Below, piece after piece: positions 25,495 to 32,205 of a DNA stretch of 54,605 bases. The translations under genes were made by a program, and so were the position numbers. Every line of letters starts with the position of its first letter. Position 1 is the first letter of the stretch. The notes beneath the pieces are model-generated. The model did not search any database. It saw only the letters and a program-made list of their open reading frames with translations, and was not told where the DNA came from. This stretch comes from a virus, in IMG/VR virus record IMGVR_UViG_3300036770_004582, positions 1-54,605 of that record; one strand, written 5' to 3'.

Positions 25495-26613
25495 ATGGAA
25501 CATATAGATGTAGTGTTGGACTTGCAGTACGGGAGCACCGGCAAAGGGCTGCTCGTCGGGTGGTTGGCCCAACGCCGCAGGTACGACACGGTCGTGACGA
25601 CTTGGGCACCGAACGCGGGCCACACATTGATCGACGACACCGGGCGCAAGTTCGTACACACGCAGCTGGCGCTCGGCATCGTTTCGCCGTTGTGCAAGCG
25701 CGTGTTGCTTGGGCCGGGGTCGGTGATTGACCCCGTGAAGCTGCTCGATGAAATTGCCAGCTGTGCGGACCTGATCACCGCGAACAACATCCGAATCGCG
25801 ATTCACCCACATGCGGCAGTGGTGCAGGACGGACACCGCGAGGAGGAGGGCGCTAACCCCGGACAAATCGGCTCCACTCGCAAGGGCGTGGGTGCGGCGT
25901 TGATCGACCGGATTCGACGGCGGCTCAACGGTAATGTCGCCATAAACGATGACCGACTCGTTGACTACGTGGTCTCACCCGAACAGTACCGGGAGTTGCT
26001 GCGGCAGTCGTGCTCGGTGTTGGTCGAGGGCGCGCAAGGGTATTCACTTTCGATGTACCATGGCTTCTACCCGTTTACTACCTCGCGGGATGTGAGTACG
26101 TGGCAGATTCTCGCGGATTCGGGTATTCCGTTCAATGAATGCAAGCGGGCAACGTTCGAAGTGTACGGGACCGCGCGGACCTTCCCGATTCGGGTGGCGC
26201 ACCGGTTCGACGATGCGGGGCGGCAGACCGAGAACAGCGGGCCGTTCTACACGGACCAGCACGAGATCTCGTTCGAATCGATTGGACAGCAGCAGGAGCT
26301 GACCACCGTGACGCAGTTGCCGCGCCGGCTGTTTACCTTTTCGGCCAAGCAGATTCAAGAGGCCATCCAGTACAACGGTGCACGCAAGGTGTTCTTGAAC
26401 TTCTGCAACTACGTGCAGCACTTGGGTACCCTGTTGGACATCGTGGATGCGATCGAGAAAGGCGGCGAAGCTCGGGTAGCAGTGATCGGGTTCGGGCCTA
26501 CCACTCGGGATCTGGTCGACATTGACAACTTCTCGGAATTCGCGACCTTGAACGGCTCGCAACGCAGGGCTAAAATTCTTAACGCTTGGAAGGACTATCA
26601 TGCCAAAATATGA
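25495..26613 (+). CDS. purZ: PurZ: 2-aminodeoxyadenylosuccinate synthetase (PurA homologue)
   Basis: The 372-residue protein (start at 25495, behind AAAGGA) is an adenylosuccinate-synthetase homologue. P-loop QYGSTGKG (11-18) replaces WGDEGKG of PurA: Ser14 stands where the catalytic Asp13 of E. coli PurA is, a change reported as a hallmark of phage PurZ. NAGHT (40-44, catalytic His43), GSTRKGVGAAL (126-136, PurA GTTGRGIGPAY), and VEGAQGYSLSMYHGFYPF (177-194) with TTSRDVST are all present. PurZ condenses dGMP and aspartate, ATP-dependently, to the precursor that host PurB converts to dZMP. It is shorter than PurA (about 430). It overlaps mazZ by 14 bases. Confidence 0.92.
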   Translation: MEHIDVVLDLQYGSTGKGLLVGWLAQRRRYDTVVTTWAPNAGHTLIDDTGRKFVHTQLALGIVSPLCKRVLLGPGSVIDPVKLLDEIASCADLITANNIRIAIHPHAAVVQDGHREEEGANPGQIGSTRKGVGAALIDRIRRRLNGNVAINDDRLVDYVVSPEQYRELLRQSCSVLVEGAQGYSLSMYHGFYPFTTSRDVSTWQILADSGIPFNECKRATFEVYGTARTFPIRVAHRFDDAGRQTENSGPFYTDQHEISFESIGQQQELTTVTQLPRRLFTFSAKQIQEAIQYNGARKVFLNFCNYVQHLGTLLDIVDAIEKGGEARVAVIGFGPTTRDLVDIDNFSEFATLNGSQRRAKILNAWKDYHAKI

Positions 26614-27079
26614 ATCGGATTTTCACACCACCGACCGTGCACCGCTCCCTTGGAAGGCGCGCGATACCGAATTGCTCGACGCCAACGGCGCGATGATCGC
26701 TACCTTCGAGGTACGACACACGACCAAAGGCCTGCTTGCCGGCGCCTACAAGAACTGCCAGTGGGCGGCGGACGCGGCGAACCACTACGAACACGACGGG
26801 CTGTTGGCGATGCAAGAGCGCGTGGCGATGTGGGCCGACAAGCAGTTCCCAAACCGGACCACAGCCGATGTGCTTCTGAAGCTTTACGAGGAACTGGGTG
26901 AGTACGCTCGGAACCCGAAGGCGGAGCTGGAATTCGCCGACGTGATGGTGCTGCTGCTGGATGCGGCGCATATGAACGATATTAACATCGCGAAGGCAGT
27001 GGACGAAAAAATGACAATTAATGAGGAGCGAAAATGGCAAGTGGACCCCAACACCCGTATTATGAGGCACGTACCATGA
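26600..27079 (+). CDS. mazZ: MazZ: MazG-like (d)GTP pyrophosphohydrolase
   Basis: The 159-residue protein starts behind GGAAGGA. Residues about 88-145 form an all-alpha MazG/dUTPase-like core with the metal-binding pair KLYEELGEY (Glu97, Glu98, Glu101) and ELEFADVM (Glu111, Asp114). A conserved tail, KMTINEERKW, is typical of the phage MazG-like group. The N-terminal 80 residues are an extension (WADAANHYEHDG-like helix, about 54-70). In aminoadenine phages MazZ turns dGTP into dGMP, the PurZ substrate. The position between purZ and datZ makes that assignment strong. Confidence 0.88.
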   Translation: MPKYESDFHTTDRAPLPWKARDTELLDANGAMIATFEVRHTTKGLLAGAYKNCQWAADAANHYEHDGLLAMQERVAMWADKQFPNRTTADVLLKLYEELGEYARNPKAELEFADVMVLLLDAAHMNDINIAKAVDEKMTINEERKWQVDPNTRIMRHVP

Positions 27080-27342
27080 CCGAGGAGAAGATGATCGAAG
27101 TGGATCCTCGGCACGTGGAGTTCAATCAATGGTTCAACGTACTGTTTCCTGACCAGTCACCCGAGATGCGGTTCCGACTTGTCGCCTCCACCGTGGCCAC
27201 TTGGAACGCGGCACTCACCGTTGCTGCGACGAAGTTCCACATGATGGCACAGGAGGAGGGGTACGACAAACAGCTCACGCCGGACCAAGTGGCGGACTTG
27301 GTAGAACGAATGAAAGTGTCGGAATATGTTAACGTTAACTGA
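27034..27342 (+). CDS. Hypothetical protein between mazZ and datZ
   Basis: The ATG at 27034 has an excellent ribosome binding site (GAGGAGCG, 27022-27029) and gives 102 residues overlapping mazZ by 46 bases. An alternative start at 27076 (ATGA overlapping the mazZ stop) gives 88 residues. The protein is helical (HVEFNQWFNVLFPDQSPEMR, WNAALTVAATKFHMMAQEEG). It overlaps datZ by 17 bases. Not recognised; its place inside the pathway cassette suggests a helper or regulatory role, unproven. Confidence 0.65.
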   Translation: MASGPQHPYYEARTMTEEKMIEVDPRHVEFNQWFNVLFPDQSPEMRFRLVASTVATWNAALTVAATKFHMMAQEEGYDKQLTPDQVADLVERMKVSEYVNVN

Positions 27343-27886
27343 TCAATTACGGGCGGGCCACGTCAACCGGTGGCAAATCGTGCAGACGGCACGGCCGCAG
27401 ACGCTGGCCGAGCATTCGTTCCACGTCTGTGCGCTTGCCGGCGAACTCGCGCTGCTAGCGCAATGGCCGGGGCTGGATGATCCGCACCAGCGGTTAGAAC
27501 TGATCTTTTGGGCCATGTACCACGACTTGATCGAAGTCAAGACCGGGGATTTGGCCACGCCGTTCAAGGAATGCCTACGGCAGGCGGGTGGGGCCGAGAT
27601 CGTGCAAGAGGCCGAGCGGATTGCGGACGAGGAGTACTCGGAGATGCACGCCCGGGTGCGGGGCACCCCAATCGGGGCGATAGTGAAGATCGCCGACATG
27701 ATTGAGGCGGCGTACTTCCTGCAGGACAATGGCTTGGGGTCGCACGCGCAAGAGGTACTTGCGAACATCTACCGCTCGATCCGCGAACTTGCTAACGATT
27801 CGGTCGAGGACTTCCCCGATCTGCATTTGTACCACGCCGCGCAGCTGGTCTGCGAGCGCGTGATCCGTGAAAGGGTATTTCTATGA
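27326..27886 (+). CDS. datZ: DatZ: HD-domain dATP triphosphohydrolase
   Basis: The 186-residue HD-domain phosphohydrolase belongs to the YfbR-like group. Metal ligands are His30 in TLAEHSF, His66-Asp67 in AMYHDLIEV and Asp124 in VKIADMIEA. The N-terminus HVNRWQIV contains a Trp-x-Ile pair (Trp16, Ile18). From memory, this corresponds to the residues lining the adenine pocket in S-2L DatZ. The enzyme removes dATP (to deoxyadenosine and triphosphate), leaving dZTP as the only partner for T. It is coupled by 17-base overlap to the upstream gene. Confidence 0.9.
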   Translation: MLTLTDQLRAGHVNRWQIVQTARPQTLAEHSFHVCALAGELALLAQWPGLDDPHQRLELIFWAMYHDLIEVKTGDLATPFKECLRQAGGAEIVQEAERIADEEYSEMHARVRGTPIGAIVKIADMIEAAYFLQDNGLGSHAQEVLANIYRSIRELANDSVEDFPDLHLYHAAQLVCERVIRERVFL

Positions 27887-28095
27887 AGTGTCCAAAGTGT
27901 GAAGGGGTAACGCGTGTTACGACTACTTACCAGAATAAGGCGAACACTACTCGACGGCGTCGCGAGTGTACGGTATGCAATTACCGATTCACGACCCGGG
28001 AGAGTGCTGAAACGGCGTTGGAGACGTTGGAGGATGAGCGGCAGATGATGCTGGAACTGCGCGAGGAGAAGGACGATGCCGGCGACGCGATTTGA
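27883..28095 (+). CDS. NrdR-like zinc-ribbon protein lacking the ATP-cone
   Basis: The 70-residue protein starts with KCPKCEGVTRVTTTYQNKAN, then RRRRECTVCNYRFTTRES. This matches the N-terminal zinc ribbon of NrdR (CPxC...RRRRxCxxCxxRFTTxE), the repressor of ribonucleotide reductase genes. The ATP-cone that follows in NrdR (about 150 residues in all) is missing, replaced by an acidic helix (ETLEDERQMMLELREEKDD). It overlaps datZ by 4 bases. A decoy or modulator of host nucleotide-reductase control would make sense beside a dNTP-remodelling pathway, but this is inference. Confidence 0.75.
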   Translation: MKCPKCEGVTRVTTTYQNKANTTRRRRECTVCNYRFTTRESAETALETLEDERQMMLELREEKDDAGDAI

Positions 28096-28339
28096 GTGTA
28101 CAACGAGTGGGTACGCCAAACGGCACAAGGTAACGCAGACGTACGCGAAGCGGCTGTTGGACCGGATGGTGGCCGATGGGTACGCCGAAAAGCTGGCCGG
28201 TGACGGTCGGGGGTCGCGGTCACGCTATCGAGTGCTGCTGCCGGGCAACTGGTACCACGACCCGTTTAACCTGTGCCCGAAGCCGGACGTGATTGTAGAG
28301 GTCGACGATTTAGATGCCATAGAGGAGAAGAACTCATGA
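28076..28339 (+). CDS. Small winged-helix-like DNA-binding protein
   Basis: The 87-residue protein has a helix-turn-helix-like stretch (YAKRHKVTQTYAKRLLDRMV, about 13-32). A probable beta wing follows (GYAEKLAGDGRGSRSRYRVL). It overlaps the zinc-ribbon gene by 20 bases and the next gene by 4. Likely a DNA-binding regulator; its targets could be the repeated early promoters, but nothing in the sequence proves it. Confidence 0.6.
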   Translation: MPATRFECTTSGYAKRHKVTQTYAKRLLDRMVADGYAEKLAGDGRGSRSRYRVLLPGNWYHDPFNLCPKPDVIVEVDDLDAIEEKNS

Positions 28340-28575
28340 TTGAGGAGAAATTCGCGCTTTGGACGCTCGGTTGGACCATGGGTATCATGACCGTCATCGC
28401 GGGCGACAAGCTAATGGATCGGAACGGGTATTCGGCGCCGACCGACACTGAGTTGGTAAGGGCCGAAACACTAATCGAGATGTACAACCGGGGGAAAGAG
28501 GACGTGCTGCGGCTGAATCCCGTGTCGCCCGAGTTGGACGCCGCGTGTCTGGAGCTGTGGACGCGCCGGCAGTGA
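28336..28575 (+). CDS. Hypothetical protein, 79 aa
   Basis: I chose the ATG at 28336 because it overlaps the previous stop (ATGA) and follows GAGGAGAAG; an upstream in-frame start at 28273 would lie deep in the previous gene. Residues about 6-30 are hydrophobic (FALWTLGWTMGIMTVIAG) and may span the membrane. The rest is a charged helix. Family not recognised. Confidence 0.6.
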   Translation: MIEEKFALWTLGWTMGIMTVIAGDKLMDRNGYSAPTDTELVRAETLIEMYNRGKEDVLRLNPVSPELDAACLELWTRRQ

Positions 28576-28682
28576 AACGGCGCTGGATGCAGTGCAAGCG
28601 GTGCGCGTCCAAATGTCTGTGGAAGCCCGCCCGGCGTTACTGTACGAAATGCGAAAAGCTGTTTAAGGCCATCAGCCATTGA
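28572..28682 (+). CDS. Tiny zinc-finger-like protein, 36 aa
   Basis: The GTG start overlaps the previous stop (GTGA), the coupling pattern used all through this operon. The 36 residues include CKRCASKC and CTKC (Cys at 8, 11, 15, 24 and 27) with many Lys/Arg and aromatics, so a zinc-knuckle peptide able to contact nucleic acid is likely. It ends on the -35 of the next promoter. It is short, but the Cys pairs and coupling support it. Confidence 0.55.
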   Translation: MKRRWMQCKRCASKCLWKPARRYCTKCEKLFKAISH

Positions 28683-28708
28683 CTCGAGTATGCAACCCGT
28701 GTTATAAT
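28679..28708 (+). promoter_or_regulatory. Early promoter upstream of deacetylase gene (P4)
   Basis: TTGACT (28679-28684), an 18-bp spacer containing ACCCGTG, and extended -10 TGTTATAAT ending at 28708. The leader ends TTATAGAGGACACA, 11 bases before the ATG at 28747. Confidence 0.7.
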
Positions 28709-28746
28709 TGGGCATTCATCAACACTTATAGAGGACACACCCGACC

Positions 28747-29595
28747 ATGACCCCGCTCTACTTCTCCCCTAAGCAACGCACGACCTACGACTTCGTGTCG
28801 TTGAGCAAGATCCCGCTTTTCGTCGAGCAGTCCGGACGCGAGCCGATCACCGACTTCGAGCCGTTCGAGGACCGACATTTCCACCGTGCGCACTCCCCGA
28901 ACTACGTGGCGGATGTCTTTAGCCTGCGCCGCGTCAACGGCTTCGGCAACCGCAACGCCACCGTGAACGAGTCGCTGCGGTACTCCAACGCCGGGTTCCT
29001 CGCGGCCGCGCTGGATGTGCTGGAGCACGGTGGCATTGCCTGCTCGGCCACGCAGGGGTTCCACCACGCGCACTACGACAACGGGTACGGGTACTGTACC
29101 TTCAACGGCCTGATGATCGCGGCGACGCAGGTGATGGAGCGCTGCGGCAAGGTGCTGATCCTGGACGGCGACGGCCACCTCGGGGACGGGACGGACGACA
29201 TCACCGACGTGCTGGGGCTGGAGCGGTACGTGGTGAACGTCACCCGGGGCCGGGGGTTCGCCTCGAACATGGAGCACTGGAATCAAAACATGTGGGACAA
29301 CTGGGTCTGGGGATTGATTCAGCGGCACAAGCCGGGTATAATATTCTATCAGGCCGGCGCAGATGCGTGGATCGAGGATCCCTACAACGCCGGGTACCTA
29401 TCACTCGAAGGGTTAGCATGCAGAGACCGGGCGATATTCAAGGTGGCGCTGGAGGAGAAGATCCCGGTGGTGTGGAATCTCGCCGGCGGCTACTCGACGC
29501 CCATGCAGCAGGTGGTGGACATCCATCTGCAGACCCTACGAATCTCGGACGAGGTGTTGAATGAGCAAAAGCAAAGTAGCGCTCTCCCTGTTTGA
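28747..29595 (+). CDS. Histone-deacetylase-like amidohydrolase
   Basis: The 282-residue protein has the arginase/deacetylase fold signatures of the HDAC, AcuC and acetylpolyamine amidohydrolase superfamily. They are GFHHAHYDNGYGYCTFNGL (His106-His107 dyad), ILDGDGHLGDGT (zinc ligands Asp142, His144), QAGADAWIEDP (third ligand Asp206) and LAGGYS (Tyr249, transition-state Tyr). All catalytic positions are kept. It is shorter than most family members (about 300-380). Substrate unknown: acetyl-lysine on host proteins, acetylpolyamines, or another acyl amide. Its 3' end overlaps the next gene by 35 bases, and both sit behind P4. Confidence 0.85.
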   Translation: MTPLYFSPKQRTTYDFVSLSKIPLFVEQSGREPITDFEPFEDRHFHRAHSPNYVADVFSLRRVNGFGNRNATVNESLRYSNAGFLAAALDVLEHGGIACSATQGFHHAHYDNGYGYCTFNGLMIAATQVMERCGKVLILDGDGHLGDGTDDITDVLGLERYVVNVTRGRGFASNMEHWNQNMWDNWVWGLIQRHKPGIIFYQAGADAWIEDPYNAGYLSLEGLACRDRAIFKVALEEKIPVVWNLAGGYSTPMQQVVDIHLQTLRISDEVLNEQKQSSALPV

Positions 29596-31006
29596 TCTTC
29601 TGCGCGGGATCGGCAAGACCGAGGAGAAGCTCGTGGAGAAGATTCCCGAGGCGGCTAAGGTACCGGTAGCTAAACGCCGGTTGACCGAGGGGATGCTGCC
29701 GCAGGAGATCGTCGATTTTTACAATCGTGAGGGGATGCTTGGGCGCTACCGCACCGGGGCGCCCGCCGTGGCGGATATTGTAAGTCGCTCGCGCGTCCCG
29801 GGTACGCAGTACGGGATGAAGACCGCGCCGGTGGAGACGTCCAGCTTGCCTAAAAACGCCGAGATCCGATTTATGACGCCCGAGGAGTTGGCCAAGCCCG
29901 TGGAACGGCGGACTCCTACCGGTAAGTTTTCGATCGAGCAGGACGAACAGCTAGAGGGAGCGCTTAATATGTACCCCTCAATCGAGTACCTGCTTAAACA
30001 GGCAGAGAAGTCGCCGACGATAGCACAGCGAACACTCGGACGAGGGCCGGTGACTCGGCACCTGACCACGACGCAGGCACCACCCGATATCGGAGCACAG
30101 GGATATCAGCTGGCATACGACATGACCCGAGGGCAAGGGGACGTGAACGTGGCCGACATCCTGACTTCGCGCAACGTCCTGCGCCGCCCGCTGAACGCGG
30201 CGAACTACGGGATCGCCCGGGGCGATTTTCGCAACGTGATGCCAATGTCGGACAAAGGTATCGGGGTGTCGAGCGAGCAGATCGGGCAGAGGGTTTTAGG
30301 CGGTCGGGGACTGGACACTTCGGACCTGCAGCTGGAGTACTTGACTCAACTGCTCGGCGACCGGGATTTGGCCTCGCAGGCGATGAATTTCGACGCGCTC
30401 CAACTGGCCAAAACCGGCGTTGGCGACCCTTCGGTTGCGACCGGGTACTTGGGGCTTACCAACGCTATGCGCTCGGCGTTGCTGGGACCCGACGCCTACG
30501 CGGCGCTGAAGAACACCGTGCATCCGGGCGACCTGAGTATGCTGCGCAAGATCATCTCGGCCGAGGACCTGCGAGAACTTGATAAGGCCTCGAACGTCAA
30601 AGGCGCTTTCGGTCCCGGTGCACTGGGCCGGGCGCGGACGGTGGAGGCGGCGGTCGAGGGGCTGAAGCAGCAGATGACGCCGGACGAGATCGTGGAGGAG
30701 ATCACAAAGGGTGTTGACCCCTCAGGCTTTTTTGGACGATACAAGCATGGAGGCGGGGTACGCAAGTACAAAGCCGGTGGACTTTCCGCCATCCGGCCAC
30801 CAACACCCACGCCGGTCGAGGCACCCACGCCGGACCCGCTGGTCGAGATGATCATGCGGCAGCTCGGGGTGCCGGCCGGGGGGTCGCCCTCACCGGAACA
30901 GCTCGAGCAGTTCAACGAGATGTACAATCGAATGCTTGAGCAGCGCCGACTGCGAGAGGAGACGTACGACTACCCGTTCCGGGAGCACGACGCAGCATTA
31001 GGGTAG
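29561..31006 (+). CDS. Virion-like protein encoded in the early arm, 481 aa
   Basis: The 481-residue protein is helical with Pro-rich linkers (IRPPTPTPVEAPTPDP, about 408-423). A GGG/AGG basic motif (YKHGGGVRKYKAGG) resembles motifs in the phage's virion proteins at 47291 and at the end of 6602-11671. A large middle domain includes LGLTNAMRSALLGPDAYAAL. It follows the deacetylase gene with overlap. A protein packaged with the DNA, or a host-takeover factor, could explain its early position. No family recognised. Confidence 0.6.
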   Translation: MSKSKVALSLFDLLRGIGKTEEKLVEKIPEAAKVPVAKRRLTEGMLPQEIVDFYNREGMLGRYRTGAPAVADIVSRSRVPGTQYGMKTAPVETSSLPKNAEIRFMTPEELAKPVERRTPTGKFSIEQDEQLEGALNMYPSIEYLLKQAEKSPTIAQRTLGRGPVTRHLTTTQAPPDIGAQGYQLAYDMTRGQGDVNVADILTSRNVLRRPLNAANYGIARGDFRNVMPMSDKGIGVSSEQIGQRVLGGRGLDTSDLQLEYLTQLLGDRDLASQAMNFDALQLAKTGVGDPSVATGYLGLTNAMRSALLGPDAYAALKNTVHPGDLSMLRKIISAEDLRELDKASNVKGAFGPGALGRARTVEAAVEGLKQQMTPDEIVEEITKGVDPSGFFGRYKHGGGVRKYKAGGLSAIRPPTPTPVEAPTPDPLVEMIMRQLGVPAGGSPSPEQLEQFNEMYNRMLEQRRLREETYDYPFREHDAALG

Positions 31007-31020
31007 TGTGTGGTAGTTCG

Positions 31021-31103
31021 CCCGGCTCGTGGGTATAGAGCCGGGTATAGAGATGGGTATAGAGGTATATTTTAACGTTTCGAGTATAGAAAGGGGTATA
31101 GAG
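31021..31103 (+). repeat. Leader with hairpin and GGGTATAGAG tandem repeats
   Basis: CCCGGCTC (31021-31028) pairs perfectly with GAGCCGGG (31038-31045). Overlapping it, GGGTATAGAG occurs at 31031, 31043 and 31055 with an exact 12-base period and again at 31094, just before the ATG at 31104. The unit contains TATAGAGG, as in the leaders of the early promoters. It may be a terminator-like hairpin plus repeated ribosome-binding or regulator sites. Confidence 0.6.
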
Positions 31104-31478
31104 ATGGGTACAGATATAGGTACGATACTTGCCGAGCGCGGGGCGCGCTACGGAGACTTTGCGGAGCAAGCAAAGATCGCGCAACGGCTCAAGACCGTGC
31201 TGCGGTCAGCGGAACGCGATGTGGCGGAACTCGTGGCGATGCAGGACTACCAGCGCGAGGCGATCGAGATGATTTGTCATAAACTCGCCCGCATCGTCAA
31301 CGGCGACCCGTACTACGCGGACTCCTGGACCGATATCGCCGGGTATGCAAAGCTTGTGGCCGACCAGCTGCAGCGAGTGGACGAGGACCAGGTGGAGGCC
31401 TCGGCGCGCGAGTACCGGACGGTCATGGAGCAGGAAGACGCATTCCGCAACACGAAACCCATTCAACGATTCGATTAA
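31104..31478 (+). CDS. DUF6378-like early protein
   Basis: I chose the ATG at 31104 because AAGGGG lies 7 bases upstream; in-frame starts from 31029 fall in the tandem repeat. The 124-residue product has the pattern RGARYGDFAEQAKIAQRLK ... YQREAIEMICHKLARIVNGD ... DSWTDIAGYAKLVADQL. This fits the small phage family called DUF6378 (nucleotide-pool or MazG-adjacent, function unknown). All-helical. It is followed closely by the lipoprotein gene. Confidence 0.7.
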   Translation: MGTDIGTILAERGARYGDFAEQAKIAQRLKTVLRSAERDVAELVAMQDYQREAIEMICHKLARIVNGDPYYADSWTDIAGYAKLVADQLQRVDEDQVEASAREYRTVMEQEDAFRNTKPIQRFD

Positions 31479-31490
31479 GGAGAACGAAAA

Positions 31491-31763
31491 ATGCGAGGCC
31501 GATCAATGTTTACATTTCTTTTTGCTTGCAGCATGGGCTGGATCACCACCGGGTGCAGCACCTTCTCGAAGGACGAACCCCGGGCAGACCAGAAGTTGGT
31601 GATTGACAGCAAGATCCAGCCGATGTCACGCAACGAGGTGATTTACGCGGTAAAAGAGTGCGAGTCCAACGGGCTGCGCGCCGCTATGATCTACGGCAAG
31701 CGCCGGGTGAACGGGTATACGAGCGAAATAGTGCTTGATGTGTCCTGTGCGCCTAAATGGTAG
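31491..31763 (+). CDS. Phage lipoprotein, 90 aa
   Basis: The N-terminus is a signal peptide (FTFLFACSMGWI) with the lipobox ITTGCS, Cys22 being the predicted lipid site. The mature part is a small soluble domain (RNEVIYAVKECESNGLRAAM; VNGYTSEIVLDVSC) with two further Cys that may pair. The start has GGAG (31480-31483) upstream. An envelope lipoprotein expressed early suggests superinfection exclusion or membrane modification; this is inferred from location signals only. Confidence 0.7.
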   Translation: MRGRSMFTFLFACSMGWITTGCSTFSKDEPRADQKLVIDSKIQPMSRNEVIYAVKECESNGLRAAMIYGKRRVNGYTSEIVLDVSCAPKW

Positions 31764-31769
31764 GGGTAC

Positions 31770-31799
31770 TTGACAGAATTGTACGACCCGTGCTATAAT
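31770..31799 (+). promoter_or_regulatory. Early promoter (P5)
   Basis: TTGACA, an 18-bp spacer with GACCCGTG, and TATAAT at 31794-31799. The leader GGGGTTCTTTTTAAC...CGATAGAGGACA precedes the ATG at 31836. Confidence 0.85.
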
Positions 31800-31835
31800 T
31801 GGGGTTCTTTTTAACAACCGATAGAGGACAAAGAG

Positions 31836-32126
31836 ATGACCAAGAAAGCTAAAGTACCCGTGATCACCGAAGCCATGGTGGACGAACTCGCCGCAATCCG
31901 CGACCAGCTGAAATCGCTGAACGCACGCGAGAAGGTCCTAAAAGAGGCGTTTCGCGCCAATGGCGCCGGGATCTACGCCGGGGAGTTTAACCAGATCGAG
32001 GTGGTGTTCACCACGCGACCGCAGGTCGACATGGACCAAGTCCGGGACCTGCTTGGTGCCGAATGGATCGCCACGCACTCGCGCGAAGTCGAGATCATGA
32101 ACCTGCGACAGATGGAGCTGGTGTAA
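31836..32126 (+). CDS. Hypothetical early protein, 96 aa
   Basis: The N-terminal helix (DELAAIRDQLKSLNAREKVL) is followed by a small alpha/beta part (NQIEVVFTTRPQVDMDQVRD, WIATHSREVEI). The plan mirrors the protein at 20631-21077, suggesting the two are distant paralogues. It has its own promoter. Function unknown. Confidence 0.7.
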   Translation: MTKKAKVPVITEAMVDELAAIRDQLKSLNAREKVLKEAFRANGAGIYAGEFNQIEVVFTTRPQVDMDQVRDLLGAEWIATHSREVEIMNLRQMELV

Positions 32127-32137
32127 TCAGACGACGC

Positions 32138-32167
32138 TTGACAGCCACCCCTCGTGGGTGGTATAAT
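32138..32167 (+). promoter_or_regulatory. Early promoter with palindromic spacer (P6)
   Basis: TTGACA (32138-32143), an 18-bp spacer and TATAAT (32162-32167). CCACCC (32145-32150) and GGGTGG (32156-32161) form a perfect inverted repeat filling the spacer. That is an operator-like placement not shared by the other cassettes. The leader AGAGGTTCTTTTTAATAAC...TATAGAGGAAAC precedes the ATG at 32206. Confidence 0.85.
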
Positions 32168-32205
32168 AGAGGTTCTTTTTAATAACTTATAGAGGAAACG
32201 TACAA

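Noticed and set aside
25495-26613. Ordinary PurA acquired from a host
   Set aside because: The GSTGKG P-loop lacks the PurA catalytic Asp, the protein is shorter, and it is flanked by mazZ, datZ and a family A polymerase.
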